Shown: in pieces, positions 38,444 to 51,445 of the stretch
Layout of the letters: the number at the start of each line of letters is the position of its first letter
Position numbering within the stretch: position 1 is the stretch's first letter
Source of the DNA: Amphimedon queenslandica
Taxonomy: Eukaryota; Porifera; Demospongiae; Haplosclerida; Niphatidae
Assembly (NCBI RefSeq): GCF_000090795.2
Contig: NW_003546244.1
Coordinates: 895,891 to 959,890, forward strand
Direction: 5' to 3'
DNA length: 64,000 nucleotides
The notes under the pieces: model-generated
Database searches by the model: none
The model's input: only the letters and a program-made list of their open reading frames with translations
What the model was told of the DNA's origin: nothing
Translations under genes and position numbers: made by a program

Positions 38444-38455
38444 TGCGCATGCGCA
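38444..38455. promoter_or_regulatory. NRF-1-like palindrome in TCTP promoter
   Basis: TGCGCATGCGCA, identical to the motifs at 36431 and 52707. It ends 124 bp before the TCTP start codon. Confidence 0.5.
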
Positions 38456-38579
38456 TAAAAAGCAAGACATGTGATGGTAACGTTAATGTACAGAGTAGGC
38501 GTGGCTACACACCATTTTGAGGTTTTGGACTATTACAATCTCTTTGTCTCGAGTTTTAGAACATTATTTTTAAACAGAT

Positions 38580-39543
38580 ATGATTATTTATAAGGATTTA
38601 TTTACAGGTATGTTTTCTTTACAATGAGTAGCTAATATTATTGTGTCGTTTTTAGGAGCTGAGCTCTTCTCTGATACTTACAAAATGAAAGTAGTTGACG
38701 ACATCTTTTATGAAGTGGAAGGAAAAGTAAGATATTAGTCATTTATATTCCCACAATTTACTTCAAATTTATTGAAATCATTCTGTGTAGAGAGTTTGAT
38801 CCAATTTTGGTTATTTTTAAGAGTATTAAAATTTTGGACAAAGACCACACACAATGTTATTAATTTATTATTTTCTAGATGACAACTGAAAGTGGTGGAG
38901 GCATTGATGATGCACTGATTGGCGGTAATGCCTCCGCTGAGGATGGGGCAGAAGAATTAGAGGAAACATCTGTTTCTGGTTGTAATATTGTATTAGCAAA
39001 CAAACTTGAAGAGACCAGTTTTAGTTCTAAGAAAGATTATCAGTTAGCAGTAAAGGTATGAGAACGCTTATTGTCTTGTGTAATGTTATTGTACGAGACT
39101 ATAGGGATATTTAAAGAAGCTATCTGAGCGTCTGCAGGAGAAAGATCCTGAAAGAGCTGCTGCTTTTAAGGCTGCAGCTCAACCAGCAATGAAAAAGGTT
39201 CGTAACAGAACTTATTATTATTGTTTTTTTTAGCAAAAAGGTGCACTTAGGGATAAGTCCATTGATGTATCGAATCTCCTTTACTGTTTCTCCAATGATT
39301 TTGCTTTGTTTAGATATTTGAAAATTATAAAGATTTTCAATTTTTTCATGGAGAGGGTGATTATGAAACTGCTGGAATGGTTGCCTTATTGAATTTCAGA
39401 GAAGATGGGCTTACGCCATACATGCTCTTCTTTAAAGATGGTGTCATCGAAGAGAAAGTTGTAAGTCTATTCTTGTCAGTAGTCTGTTGTTCTGTAATTA
39501 GATTACTCTTTCACTTCTCGTTATTGTTTTTCTTTTTTAGTAA
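38580..39543 (+). CDS. TPT1: Translationally controlled tumour protein (TCTP)
   Basis: Conserved cytosolic Ca-binding, Mss4-fold protein tied to growth control and anti-apoptosis. The ATG at 38580 gives [10 protein letters not shown], then [20 protein letters not shown], the TCTP signature region [58 protein letters not shown] and [20 protein letters not shown], then [20 protein letters not shown] and DGVIEEKV. Length is about 170 residues, normal for the family. The last coding exon stops at GTT (39460); the stop TAA is supplied by the next exon (39541-39543) after an 80-bp intron. If that intron were kept, the frame would run on into a strongly hydrophobic tail. It is convergent with RNF7, 327 bp apart. 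Confidence 0.96.
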
Positions 39544-39870
39544 TGAAATTTTCATTTTGAAGTCTTTGTTTCTGCCCTACAGTCTTGATATTATAGAAGT
39601 TAATTTATTATTTAAACTATTAAGAATTAAAATTGCCTTCATTTGTTAATTCATTGTTGTATTGTTATTGATTCTACTTTAAAAATTGACTGCGTCTTTT
39701 ACTATAAATTATGCAGCTATAGCTCATCAAGATGCATTTTTAAATTTGACTCAAAAATTGAAATCAAATGATAATGACGTTAGAATCAAACTCAAATAAT
39801 GTCACAATGATAACGTGTTTCATAATAGATAATTTAAAAACAATGATCATTATAATATAATGACATTCTA

Positions 39871-40482
39871 CTAGCTTCCAAATCTCTGTACGGTCCATTC
39901 CTGCTGACAGAGTGGGCAGCGATTGTTTTGCTTGATCCATAGCTGCATACAACAATTGTGAAAGGAATGATTGCATTCTCCCCACACGACTACACAATAG
40001 AAGAGATACAGGATCATTATTGCAGTACGTACTCACCAATGCATTCTTCTTGTTTCTTGTCACTTTGACATCTAAGGCAAGCATCTAAAAATTTTTTTTA
40101 AATAATTATATATAGGTCTGCAGCTGTCACAGGCATATGCAAGCAGCTGAAGACAAGGACACGCCCACACAATTAAATATAATGTACATTATTATTATTA
40201 TACATAATTATAGTATATGTATGCCCATATTTTCATGTACATACCCATAACTTGTACTCTACATATAGCACAAGTATCACACTCCACGTCCCACGACCAC
40301 ATCGCCACGGCGTTCCATTTCTTTAGAGTGAAGAGAGGGCCCGTAGGCGTCTTTCCCTTGGCCTTCTTTACTTTAGGCGGCTCTTCTAAGGACTGCCCAT
40401 CCGCCATACCTTTTGTAAAGGGTATATGGTCAGGTGATCTTTGTCGTTTTAGAAATTTCCAATCCCTTGCTTCCATGACCAC
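39871..40482 (-). CDS. RNF7: RBX2/SAG RING-H2 subunit of cullin-RING ubiquitin ligases
   Basis: Recruits E2 enzymes to cullins (chiefly CUL5 in animals) for ubiquitylation and neddylation. Three exons: about 40247-40482, 40036-40088 and 39871-39988. The core reads FTLKKWNAVAMWSWDVECDT, CAICRVQVMDACLRC, QSDKKQEECIVVWGECNHSF, HNCCMQLWIKQNNRCPLC and QQEWTVQRFGS. This is nearly identical to vertebrate RNF7 rather than RBX1, and the full set of zinc-binding Cys/His residues is present. The N-terminus is longer than usual if the ATG at 40482 is used (MVMEARDWKFLKRQRS); an internal Met (MADGQSLEEP) resembles the vertebrate start and may be the true one. The start lies 144 bp from that of the ninein-like gene, on the opposite strand. 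Confidence 0.95.
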
Positions 40483-40626
40483 GCCTACTTTAAGGTGGAG
40501 CTACATGTTACACCCACGCAATTTCCCAAGTGAGGGGGCGTTGCAATAGCAAGGTGTGGCTGGTATTTTATCATAACAGCGCTATCTTTGAATCAAGTAG
40601 AGCAACAGTTAAAACTTGCAGCTACT
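40483..40626. promoter_or_regulatory. Putative bidirectional promoter, RNF7 / ninein-like gene
   Basis: Only 144 bp separate the divergent start codons, so both promoters and 5' UTRs must overlap here. No TATA box is apparent. Confidence 0.55.
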
Positions 40627-43600
40627 ATGTCGGCTGATAAGAGACCAAGCTCTTTGTACGTGGATCTAAAGAACCTCAGGGAGCTGTTCCAAGAGGTGGA
40701 CAAAGAAGAGAAAGGATACATTGAGTTTGATGGCTTGCAAGAAATGATCTCAAGCATGGAAGAATTTGACCCAAACATGGCTAAAGAGCTTATGGAGACA
40801 CTGGATAGGGACAAAGATGGGAAAGTTAGTGATGAAATCCTAGCAGATATCATTATACCAGCCCCACCCATCACACCCTTTGTCCCTTTTATTCTTTCCT
40901 AGGTAACTTTTGAAGATTTCCAGACATTGTACACTGTAGAGAGAGATGCTATTAAGGAACAGCAGCCCAGTAGTAATTCACTTCATGAAAATAATGGTAA
41001 GTGTAATTATCAACATCATGAGCTAATTATTAATTATCACTGCATGTTACATTAATATCTGCAGGCAGATCTTTAAGCATTAGTAGTGACAGTAAGAGAT
41101 CAAGCCCTTTCATTAGTCCTGATCTACTAACAAGAGGTAAGACACAACTGTCCTCTTTAATTTATTCCTCCTCTTATTCTTGCACAGTTCCTGACTCTCC
41201 TGATCTAGCAAGCCATGCCCGATCACTGAGGAGCACCGACTATGACCTCAATGACTCTTCATTTCAACACAGTCCAGCTTCATTTGGAGACATTGTATTG
41301 GAAGATACAGGAGGAATAGAGACAACCAGTAAGACTTGAGAATATTGATTAGCATTACTCTATAGCAGATGATGAGTCACCTGTAGTCACATCTCCAAAA
41401 CCATCACACTCTTTTTATGGTGAGATAAGAAAAGAGCTTGAGCAAATATGTCCAACTGGTATTGTTGAGCAAGAACACGTTTTAAAGCTGTCAAATGCAC
41501 TAGGACTAGATGCTCCTGATGAACAGGTAGTTATTACATTGGTGCATAAGGTATCCAGCATAACTGTATATAATAGGAGCTACTGTCAACATGGGAGGAA
41601 TGCAAGGGAGAAACAGTGTCTGTTGAAAGCATGTGTCATTTGTTGCAAGAGAAGGAAAAAATTTCACTTATCAGTTCAGTACCATCTAAACTGAACACAA
41701 GGGAAGCATGGCAGACAGAGGTAAGGATCATAACAATGAATGAGCAAGCACGGGGTTGATTAGCTTAATGATTACTATTGCTTGCTAGCAGATCAAGTCT
41801 GAAAATGATACACATATACATGTATATAATATCATTCATAGTCTACTATGGATTCTCCATTGGCTCTAAAGGATCCACCAAAGAAGAGGTCAACTCCACA
41901 CAAGAAGCTCGCAGATGTAGCAGAGGACACTGACAGTTTTGATGAAGATGATACAGCAGGTAGTGACAATGAATGGATTAGTGGAATCAGCTACAATTTC
42001 TATGATGTAATGCAGGTATGAATTATTTTATTTTAATTTTAAAAAACTTTGCTAAAAAATCACCACAGTTTTATTACATTTTTGATACATATTGATGTCT
42101 TTATGCTATGTAGAAAGTTTGAGCTGTTTCTGACAAATATTCTTCGAGTTACGGCCATTTTTTAAAACGGGCCAATTTTTCAAAAATGCCCAAGGCTATA
42201 GCCCTTGTTTTTTTTCCCAAAAAATGATTCCAAAATTACCCCAAATTTTTATTACATTTTCTATTGTATATTGATGTGCTTATGCTATTTAGCAAGTTTG
42301 AGTTGTTTCCAACAAATATTTTTGAGTTATGACCAATTTAAAAAACAGGCCAATTTTTTGAAAAATACCCAAGACTATAGCCCATGGTTTTTCCCAAAAA
42401 ACGGGTCCAAAATCACCCCAAATTTTTATTAAATTTTTTGATACATATTGATGTCTTTATGCTATGTAAAAAGTTTGAGTTAATTCCGACAAATATTTTT
42501 TTAGCTATGGCCATTTTTTAAAATGGCCAATTTTTGAAAAATTCCTTGTACTATAGCCCATGATTTTTTCCAAAAAATGAGTCCGAAATCACCCCAAATT
42601 TTTATTACATTTTTTGATACATATTGATGTCTTTATGCTATGTAAAAAGTTTGAGTTAATTCCGACAAATATTTTTTTAGCTATGGCCATTTTTTAAAAT
42701 GGCCAATTTTTGAAAAATTCCTTGTACTATAGCCCATGATTTTTTCCAAAAAATGAGTCCGAAATCACCCCAAATTTTTATTACATTTTTTGATACATAT
42801 TGATGTCCTTATGCTATGTAGAAAGTTTGAGTTAATTCTGACAAATATTTTTCGAGTTATGGCCATTTTTTTAAATGGCCAATTTCTGGAAAATTCCCTG
42901 TACTATACCCCATAATTTTTTCCAAAAAATGGGTCCAAAATCACCCCAATTTTTTATTACATTTTTTGATACATATTGATGTCCTTATGCTATGTAGAAA
43001 GTTTGAATTGATTCCGACAAATATTTTTCGAGTTATGGCCATTTTTTTTAATGGCCAATTTCTGGAAAATTCCCTGTACTATAGCCCATGGTTTTTTCCA
43101 AAAAATGGACCCGAAATCACTCCAAAATTTTATTACATTTTCTGATACATATTAATCTCCTTATGCCATTTAGCAAGTTTGAGCTGTTTCCGACAAATAT
43201 TTTTTGAGTTATGGCCATTTTTTAAAAACAGCCAATTTCTGAAAAATTCCCTGTACTATAGCCCATGGTTTTTTCCAAAAAATGGGTCCAAAATCACCCC
43301 CAAATTTTTATTACATTTTTTGATACATATTGATGTCCTTATGTTATATAGAAAGTTTGAGCTGTTTCCGATAAATATTTTTCGAGTTATGGCCATTTCA
43401 AAATTATAAAAACACATTTTAAAAAACAAGTATGAACATAATCTTAATTTCAGACTACTCCATCAAGAAGACCAAGCTCAGCAAGAGAAGGCTCAAGGTT
43501 GTCACGAGGCTATGGTGAGACAAGTCTTCGTCAAACAGCAATGATGAACAGTGATTATAAATCAATGCAAGAGAAGCTGGCCCAGGTAGCTATAATAATA

Positions 43601-46600
43601 AAACTGCTAAAATTCGATCTACTGTCTTGCAGGCAATGGCTGAGAATGATTCACTAAAGTCAAATTTTGCTCGTGTCGAAGAGGAAAAGAAAAAGCTGAT
43701 TGCCGAGGGAGAGGAAAGTGTGCAGCTACTGCAGAGGATTAAGGAAGAAGAGATAAAGTGAATGAAAGCTAATAAATATTAAAAATCAATTCTTCTTTTT
43801 TACTTCTTTTTTAACATTTTAGTGCTATAAAAAATGACTGTAGCATGAAAATAAAAGAATCAGAGAGATCCTTTACAAGCGAAAGACAGAGCTTACAAGA
43901 GAAAGCAGAACAGGAGGTCATCAAATTAAAAGAGGAACTCACAAAGCAAAAGGAAAAGAACAAAACTCTCCAAACTGAGTTGGACTACTACACAAACGAT
44001 AATGCTAAATTAGTAGAAGATCTACAAGCAATGACATCAGAAATAGAGGAGAAAAAGAACAAGATAGCAAGACTCCATGAGACGTTTGGCATACAAATGG
44101 AATCACCTTCGGACACTGACCTTGAAATGCAAGCAAACAGACTCCAGGAACTAGAACGAGACCTCAACGACAACATCCAACTCAACGAAGACCTCAAGTC
44201 AAAAATCAGAGAGCTTCAAGACAGAGAGGATGAATGGAAAGAAGAGTGCGAGATGCTCAGAATGAAAATCATTGAAGAGAAGCGACGGAGACAGAAACGA
44301 AAATCGAGTGCCATCAGTTTGCCAACATCTCATACAAGCCTTTCCTCAAGCACACTACAGACAAAGAAAAACAGAAGAGCTCTTCCAGAGATTCCTCCAC
44401 ATAGAAGGAGACAGCATGAAGAGACCGACAGTGGCAGTAGACACATCATAGCGACGTATGGAAGTGAAAGCGATTCAATGAGAGAGCATGAGACGTCTGA
44501 TGATAGTGATGACTTCGAAACAGTATCAAGTACACAAGCTCAAATAGATTTTAAAACATGATTTATTGTATATTGCCAGGTACCAGTCTGCTGGACGAGA
44601 TCAGACTTGAAGATGACAAGCAAAAATACATGAAAAGTAAAGCAATTTATTGTTTATGTTTCTTTGATCGTTTTTTAAAATTGTATAGAAATGGCAGAGT
44701 TGGAAGGAATGAAAGTACAGCTTGAAACAAGCAAAAAAGAATTAGAGGTAAAATTATTATATTCTAAATAAAATCAATTAGTTTCTTTTATGCAGAAGCT
44801 CAACTCTAACATGCATTCAGAGAACTTGAAGCTTGAAAAACTCCTTCAGAAATCAAAAGATGATAAATCAAGTCTGGAGTCCCAGTTAGCTCAGGCTAAA
44901 GAGGAACATGAAGAAGCTGTATCAACATACATGGTACAGATATACAACATGAAGACTGAGCATGAGGCGGATGAGATTCTAAATCAAGAGCTCAAACAGG
45001 AAAACTTTGAGCTCCATTCAAAGCTTCTCCTGACACAAAATCATTTTGAAGAAACAGAAGAGAGACTCAATGAAATAACGAGAGAGAAGCGACAGTTAGA
45101 GGGACAGCTCCAGAGTCTGGAGAATCAATTAAAGATGAAAACAAATGAGGCCGGACTAGCAATAAGGGATCTCACAATGAAAGAGGAGGATTATGCTTCA
45201 TTGCAAGAGAAGATGCAGGAAGTGGAGAATGAGTTGTCTGATCTTCACTTAACTGCCAAAAACTACCTCTCACAGATAGAGCAACTCGAAAAGGAGTTCA
45301 AAGAACAGGACTCTAAAAGAATAAAAAATGTCGAGGAATCAAAAGAGATAGCTCCAGCTCTAGAAGCACAAGAGCTCACTTCACCAAAGAAAAGAGAACT
45401 GACAGTAACTCCCATTTACACTCCAGCCCCATTGCATTCATCATCTCCATTCCCTTTCTCTCCAACAAGAAGCTTATCAAGTGCAGAAGGACAGTCAGAG
45501 ATTGTTACCCAAATGAAGTCGCAGCTGGAAGATCTCCAGAGACTTTTGGTACACAAGAGTGGTCAAGATGTCAGTGATACAGAACTGACAGTCATTCAAG
45601 AGCTACTGGAGATGAATAATGTACTAGAAGAAAGCATTGCCAGCCAGCAGAGATGGTACAACTCTGAACTGACAACCCGTGATAATTTGATTGAGGATTT
45701 ACAGAAACTCCTCACTTTTCTCAAATCCCATCTATCAGAGTCTGTTAGCCAGACAACAGAAAACGTTCAAGTTATTCCAGAACTTATACAAGCAATGTGT
45801 GATAGGATAGAATCCCTACCAAGAAGCAGTGAAGTGACAACACCTGCAGATGATCATCAAAGAATCCAAGAATTAAAAGAGCTGCTTGAAAAATCAATGG
45901 GCGACGTAAGAGAAGGAGAAAAGAAACGGCTGCAGTTAGAGAATATAATAAATAGACAACGGAACGAGCTCAAAGTCATCAATCATCAATTGGGAAAGGC
46001 AAAGACACTCGAACTAAAGCATAGCAAAGAGAGGGAAGAAAGAGAGAAACAACTCAAGGAGCAGAATACGAGCTTACAAAATAAGCAAATGGAGTTACTG
46101 CAACTGAGGGAGACTGTAGAAAGAATCAATACATCAAGTATGCCTAGTCTCCACAGTAGGGAAATGAGAAAAGGATCAGGGAGTACTGATGAGGAGGAAG
46201 ATGACTTGGAGCTCCTGCACTCTTCACTGCAGAAAAAATACAGCTTGAGTCTGGTACAGGAGGTGAAGGGAGAGATACAGCGAATGAATAAAGAAATGAT
46301 TGCAGTGAGCTACTCTAATTGATAAATTTGTAAAAAATTATATGTTCTTTTACACATTTCTTGCAGCATAAAAAGAGTACAGCAACTGCCGAAGAGTTGC
46401 TGCATCAATTGCAAAAGGAACTGAGTAGCTTTTATAATGAAATAGTAGGAGAACCAGAAGAGGAAGATGTGGCAAGAGATGGTATCGCAATGCTTAATAG
46501 TATAAGGGAAGCATACTATAAACTGCAAGAAAAGGTAAGTGATGCTATTACTATATATATAGCGCGATTGTTGCTTCCAGCTATCAATTGAGAGAGAACT

Positions 46601-47028
46601 CTTAAAAGAAAGTAGAGAAGATTTTGAAATGAAAGCAACCGAATATGAACAATTATACTCTGAACATGATGAAGAGGTAATAAATATAGGCAGTAATAAT
46701 CCACACTGTTATAATTATTTTCATAAAATAGATTCAATCAGTCCAGCAAAGAAATGCCCAGAATGAGCAGTATCTCTTGAATCTACTCACAACTCAAGAC
46801 TCAAGAGTAAGTGTATCAGTCTCTTACTTGTTGCATAATTTACTTCACCCAATATACATGCAGATGAATGAGGAGATGGAAGAGCTGAGGTCTACCAATA
46901 CTCTATTAGAAGAAGCAATGCACAAGTCACTCACTAGCATAACCCAACTACAAACAGAAAGGACTATACTCATAGACACTTTACAAGCACTGAGTCTGCA
47001 AACACTCCATGCACTAAGCACAAGATAA
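40627..47028 (+). CDS. EF-hand plus long coiled-coil protein, ninein-like
   Basis: The ATG at 40627 begins MSADKRPSSLYVDLKNLREL. An EF-hand pair follows: FQEVDKEEKGYIEFDGLQEM, then ELMETLDRDKDGK joined across a 78-bp intron to VTFEDFQTLY. The second loop (DRDKDGKVTFED) has good Ca-binding residues; the first is weaker. A second helical module, IRKELEQICPTGIVEQEHVL then KLSNALGLDAPDEQELLSTW (about 41420-41650), resembles the EF-hand-like pair of ninein. The rest, from about 43560 to 47028, is heptad-rich coiled coil in two large exons (43845-44520 and 44797-46303) and several small ones. A Ser/Pro-rich break lies near 45400-45480. The order EF-hands then coiled coil fits ninein/NINL centrosomal dynein adaptors; CRACR2A or Rab11-FIP3 types are alternatives, and orthology is not proven. 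One intron holds array E. Confidence 0.72.
42040..43430 (-). repeat. Repeat array E in ninein-like gene intron, eight copies
   Basis: Reverse orientation relative to array A. The anchor ATTGATGT (or variant) recurs near 42095, 42274, 42451, 42627, 42803, 42979, 43155 and 43333, a period of 176-179 bp. Units carry GTAGAAAGTTTGAGTTAATT, TCGAGTTATGGCCATTTTTT, CCCTGTACTATAGCCCATGG and CCAAAAAATGGGTCC. Copies three and four (42451-42626 and 42627-42802) appear identical by eye. Confidence 0.93.
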
Positions 47029-47387
47029 TGTACATAAAATGACACATTTTATATGCACACAGATCTTCCTGTCGTTTTTGACATAAAAGATGTTTTACTT
47101 AAAATTTAACTTTAGTGAACTAGGCTAACAACTTCACTAGCACTATGTATATTTCAATAATTCCACTACCTTACTACAAGCAGCATTAGGTAGTGCCTCA
47201 TTATTTTTCAAAGTAAAACAAACAAAAAACAAATAATATAATATACATGCATTATTTCATGTAAGTCAACACAATAATATGATATATCTCTAGTCTTAAT
47301 ATATTCTCTAACGACAGCGCCATGTTAGTCAATACATAGAGTAGTTGTACATGTAATGGAGTCAAAGAAAACAAATATTGATGTTCT

Positions 47388-48381
47388 TTATGTGCTCAGT
47401 GAGACTGGAGGATTTGAAGGGGTTAAAACTGAGGACGTAGAAACCTGTTCAGATTCATCAATAGTAGCAGTCACGCCCCCTCCTTGAGTCTTGCTGCTAG
47501 GCAACTCGTCAGACAACGAGGCAATGGAAGGAATGACATTCTCTGATTGTGCAGAGTTTAAGGGTGTGGCAGCTCCACCCATCGCGTACTGCTGCTGCTG
47601 CTGCATAAGAATAGACGACTGAAGCGAAGCAATGACCTCCGCCATCTTTGAGGTAACTGAATTCGGTAACGGTTGAACTGTGACAACCTTTGGAGACTGA
47701 GAGGAGTGTCCCTTTACCCCAAGGAGACCAGGAGAAGACTGAGGGCGTGGAGAAGAAGTAAAGTTTAATGGGCGAGCGGTAACAGTCCCACCGCGAAGGA
47801 AAGAAGAAGAGGAGGGAGAAGTGGTTGGAGGAAGAGAAGATGCTTGCTGGAGCTGCTGCAACTGAGTAATGGCAGCTGCAACCGAGACCGGATTATGAGA
47901 ATTAACAAGAGCGGCAGCAGCAATTGCAAGAGGAGATGAGGCAGAGAGATTCGAAAAAGAGCCATTACTGTGGTCACTGAGTAGAGGGGTGGGGAGAGAG
48001 GGTGGCTGGATACTTGACTGAGTACTGGTGGGCGTGGCAGCAACAGAGACAGGAGGAGGAGGCTCGAATAGAGTAGCTGCTGGTGGAGATTGAGGAATGG
48101 TTCTTGAAAGTACGGCCATATCTAGAAAAGAGAGAATTTTAAAAATTAGAATTCAAAAAAAACCGTGCTTACCATCAATAACTGGCTCAAATATTTTTGG
48201 TAGAGTTGCTTTAGCTTCAGCAATAGAGCGAGTGCTGACTTTACCGGAGTTGAGACCACAGTCCAGGTCCATCTTATTTAATATATCAACATCTTGATGC
48301 AACTCAAATGTATTGTCAAATGTGAATACATACTCAGACCTAATGAGAGGAAAGGGAGAGATAATGAATAAAAAATACAAG

Positions 48382-48415
<34 letters not shown>

Positions 48416-51373
48416 TGTGTGCAACATGATTATTATTGTTATACTATGGATGGCATTAGGAAATGTGCATGACAAGCAACAGTAGACAAACATGCTGAGT
48501 CAGTAGACACTAATAATAACTCACACACACAATACACATACATGTATCAACACATAGACCTGAAATAATTAGCTTATTTCCTTGTACAAAAATGTCTATG
48601 GTAAAAATGACTCTGAAATCACTCCAAATTTTTATTACATTTTCTAATACATATTGATGTCCTTATGTTATACAAAAAGTTTGAGCTGATTCCGACAAAA
48701 ATTTTTCAAGTTATGGCCATTTTAAAAATATGCCAATTTCTAAAAAATACCCTGTACTATAGCCCATGGTTTTTTCTAAAAAATGGCTCCAAAATCACCT
48801 CAAATTTTTATTACATTTTTTGATACATATTGATGTCCTTATGCTATGTAAAAAGTTTGAGCTGATTCCAACAAAAATTTTTAAAGTTATGGCCATTAAA
48901 AAATGCAAATTTCTAAAAAAATACCCTGCACTATAGCACATAGTTTTTTTTTCCAAAAATGGCTCTGAAATCACCCCAAATTTTTATTACATTTTTTTGA
49001 TACATATTGATGTCCTTATGCTATGTAAAAAGTTTGAGCTGATTCCAACAAAAATTTTTAAAGTTATGGCCATTAAAAAAATGCAAATTTCTAAAAAAAA
49101 TACCCTGCACTATAGCACATAGTTTTTTTTCCAAAAATGGGTCTAAAATCACCCCAAATTTTAATGACACTTTCTGATACATATTGATGTCCTTATGCCA
49201 TGTAGAAAATTTGAGCTCATTCCAAGCATGAACTTTTGAGTTATGAGTAGTCCAGAGTTGCATGAGCAACACATGCACACACAGCACATTACATAACATA
49301 CATACACAAAGTGATAATTATTGTAAAGCAACATGTGACATACTTGTCACTGGATATGCTGCAATCAATGGTAGTGTTCTTGTTTGTATTGACGAGTATA
49401 AATGGCAAACCAATGGCAGAGTTTTGACTGGGGGACTCCCCAGCTGCTGCTTTATCACGATTTCTCTTAATGAGATTCTTCAAAGTTAGGATCTAGAGAG
49501 AAGAATGAGAATAATGAAAACACACACATGTACATGCACACTATATATTACAAAAGATACATAGAAACAACAAAGGGTACATGACTCCATCACACGTGTA
49601 ATACAATGCAAGACATCTTCCTTGCTTACTTGTAAGACTAGATCGTGTAGCTCAGACGTCTTTTTAGATATACGCTCTTCCTGTTGTGATAATTCCATCT
49701 AAATCAATAAACGTGTAATAATAATATTAATGTCAGTTACCACAAAAACCTCAATAAAGCAACACACAGAATATAATACTAATGAAATATAGTGGTTGCT
49801 AGGAAGACACACTAGTAAGAGGCGTGTCAAACTGGCCTCTGTACATACAAGGAAATACCCTGGTTTCTATTACACAAGAAATTAAATTTTACATGTAATA
49901 CTATAAATACTAAAAATAAAACAATTATAATAACACTGAAACACTACAAAATACGTTAACAAAGAGATAAAAGAAAAGGAATAAAAGATGAGAGGGACCT
50001 TGTGTACCTGGATATGCTCGCATTCTTGTACTGAGTTTGTAGGCAGTCCTATCCAGTGAATGTCCTTCTTTTCTTTATTAATGATATTCATAGCCATCAA
50101 TACATTGAGTGCGTCATAGACACGTCTTCTTATGTTTTTCTGATCAATTTGCTAGAAACAGAAAGACAGAGACATTACCTATGAAACCTGTTATGGCTAC
50201 AATTAATTACACGCTGTAATTCCTCTTTCATTCCTTCCTCTCTCTGTATCCCTCTCTCTTTCTCTCTCACCCCATCTTGTCCTGATCTTCTCTCAGCTTC
50301 ACCAAATTCTTTCACCAATTCATCAGCAACCTACAGTAGAATAGGCAGATCAATACTATTAACCAATGCACAGTGACTGAAGGCATAACATGTACATGTA
50401 CATCATTCCAGACCCAATAGACACTACTGGTGATAGAGATTTCAAGGAACTGACTTTGTATACTATACATGTACACAGAAAAACCATAATTATGATCTCT
50501 GATAAAAGAATGCATTAGGACACTACCCACTAGCTAGGTTAACCTCATATTTAATTAAACATAACCCAAGGTGGTTTAATGTTCACTTAGCATGAGGCAC
50601 TTTGCCTTTATTAAATTACATGTACTCATGCACAAGACCAGTAAAAGAAACCACATACAAGGAAACATGTCAAGCATCAGTCCATAGACATCTATATATG
50701 GTATCACTGTAACCTCAATATAGAGGAGCATCAACTGAGGGATCAGCTGATTAATAGTTGGAACAGCTGTAGTTTTAATTACAGAGCCACATATAAACAT
50801 AATAGTGTGGGCTCCATACCTCAGGCCTACATTTGCAAGACTTATCCCACACCACATTCTCCCTCCCTCTCCTTCTCTCCCCCCCTTACCTCATTGTATG
50901 TAGTTCGTCCTTTCTCTCTCACTTTCTCACAGACCAGCTGAGAGAAATGCCTCAATCCTTTGCTCTGTTTCTCTGAAGTAGGAGCACCTCTACCACCTCC
51001 ACTGGACGGGGCACACTTCCTCCTCTTCACACTAAAGTCATATGATACAATACACCACAAGAAACCTTATATCGTTACCTGTCGTCATGATCTGCCACAG
51101 GGAGTCGTCCTCTTTTACGAGTACTGACAGGTGTCACTTGAGTAGGTGTGGTCACAGGACCAGGGGCTGGAGAGGACGAGGTGTTCTTCGCTGGTGGTGG
51201 TTTTTGAGAACTGTTTGCAGCAGCAGCCATTGATAATATTTGCTAAGAGAAGAAGAGCACAAATTAACACGTGAATCCTCTTTCCTTCTCTTACTAAATT
51301 CTGATCCCGTGCGCCACTCTCTCCTCCTCTCGTCCCAAGTAAAGAATTGATAAGATTTTTTGCATCACCTACA

Positions 51374-51445
<72 letters not shown>

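Larger units (their letters stand above)
37421..38579. other. Intergenic region between TMEM45-type gene and TCTP
   Basis: It holds the 537-bp hAT-type element (37635-38171) and, near 38444, the NRF-1-like motif of the TCTP promoter. No other gene is seen. Confidence 0.75.

Noticed and set aside
47765-48043. Second open frame antisense or offset within the TFDP tail
   Set aside because: It is a shadow of the Ser/Pro-rich coding exon in another frame. The DP frame joins correctly by splicing.
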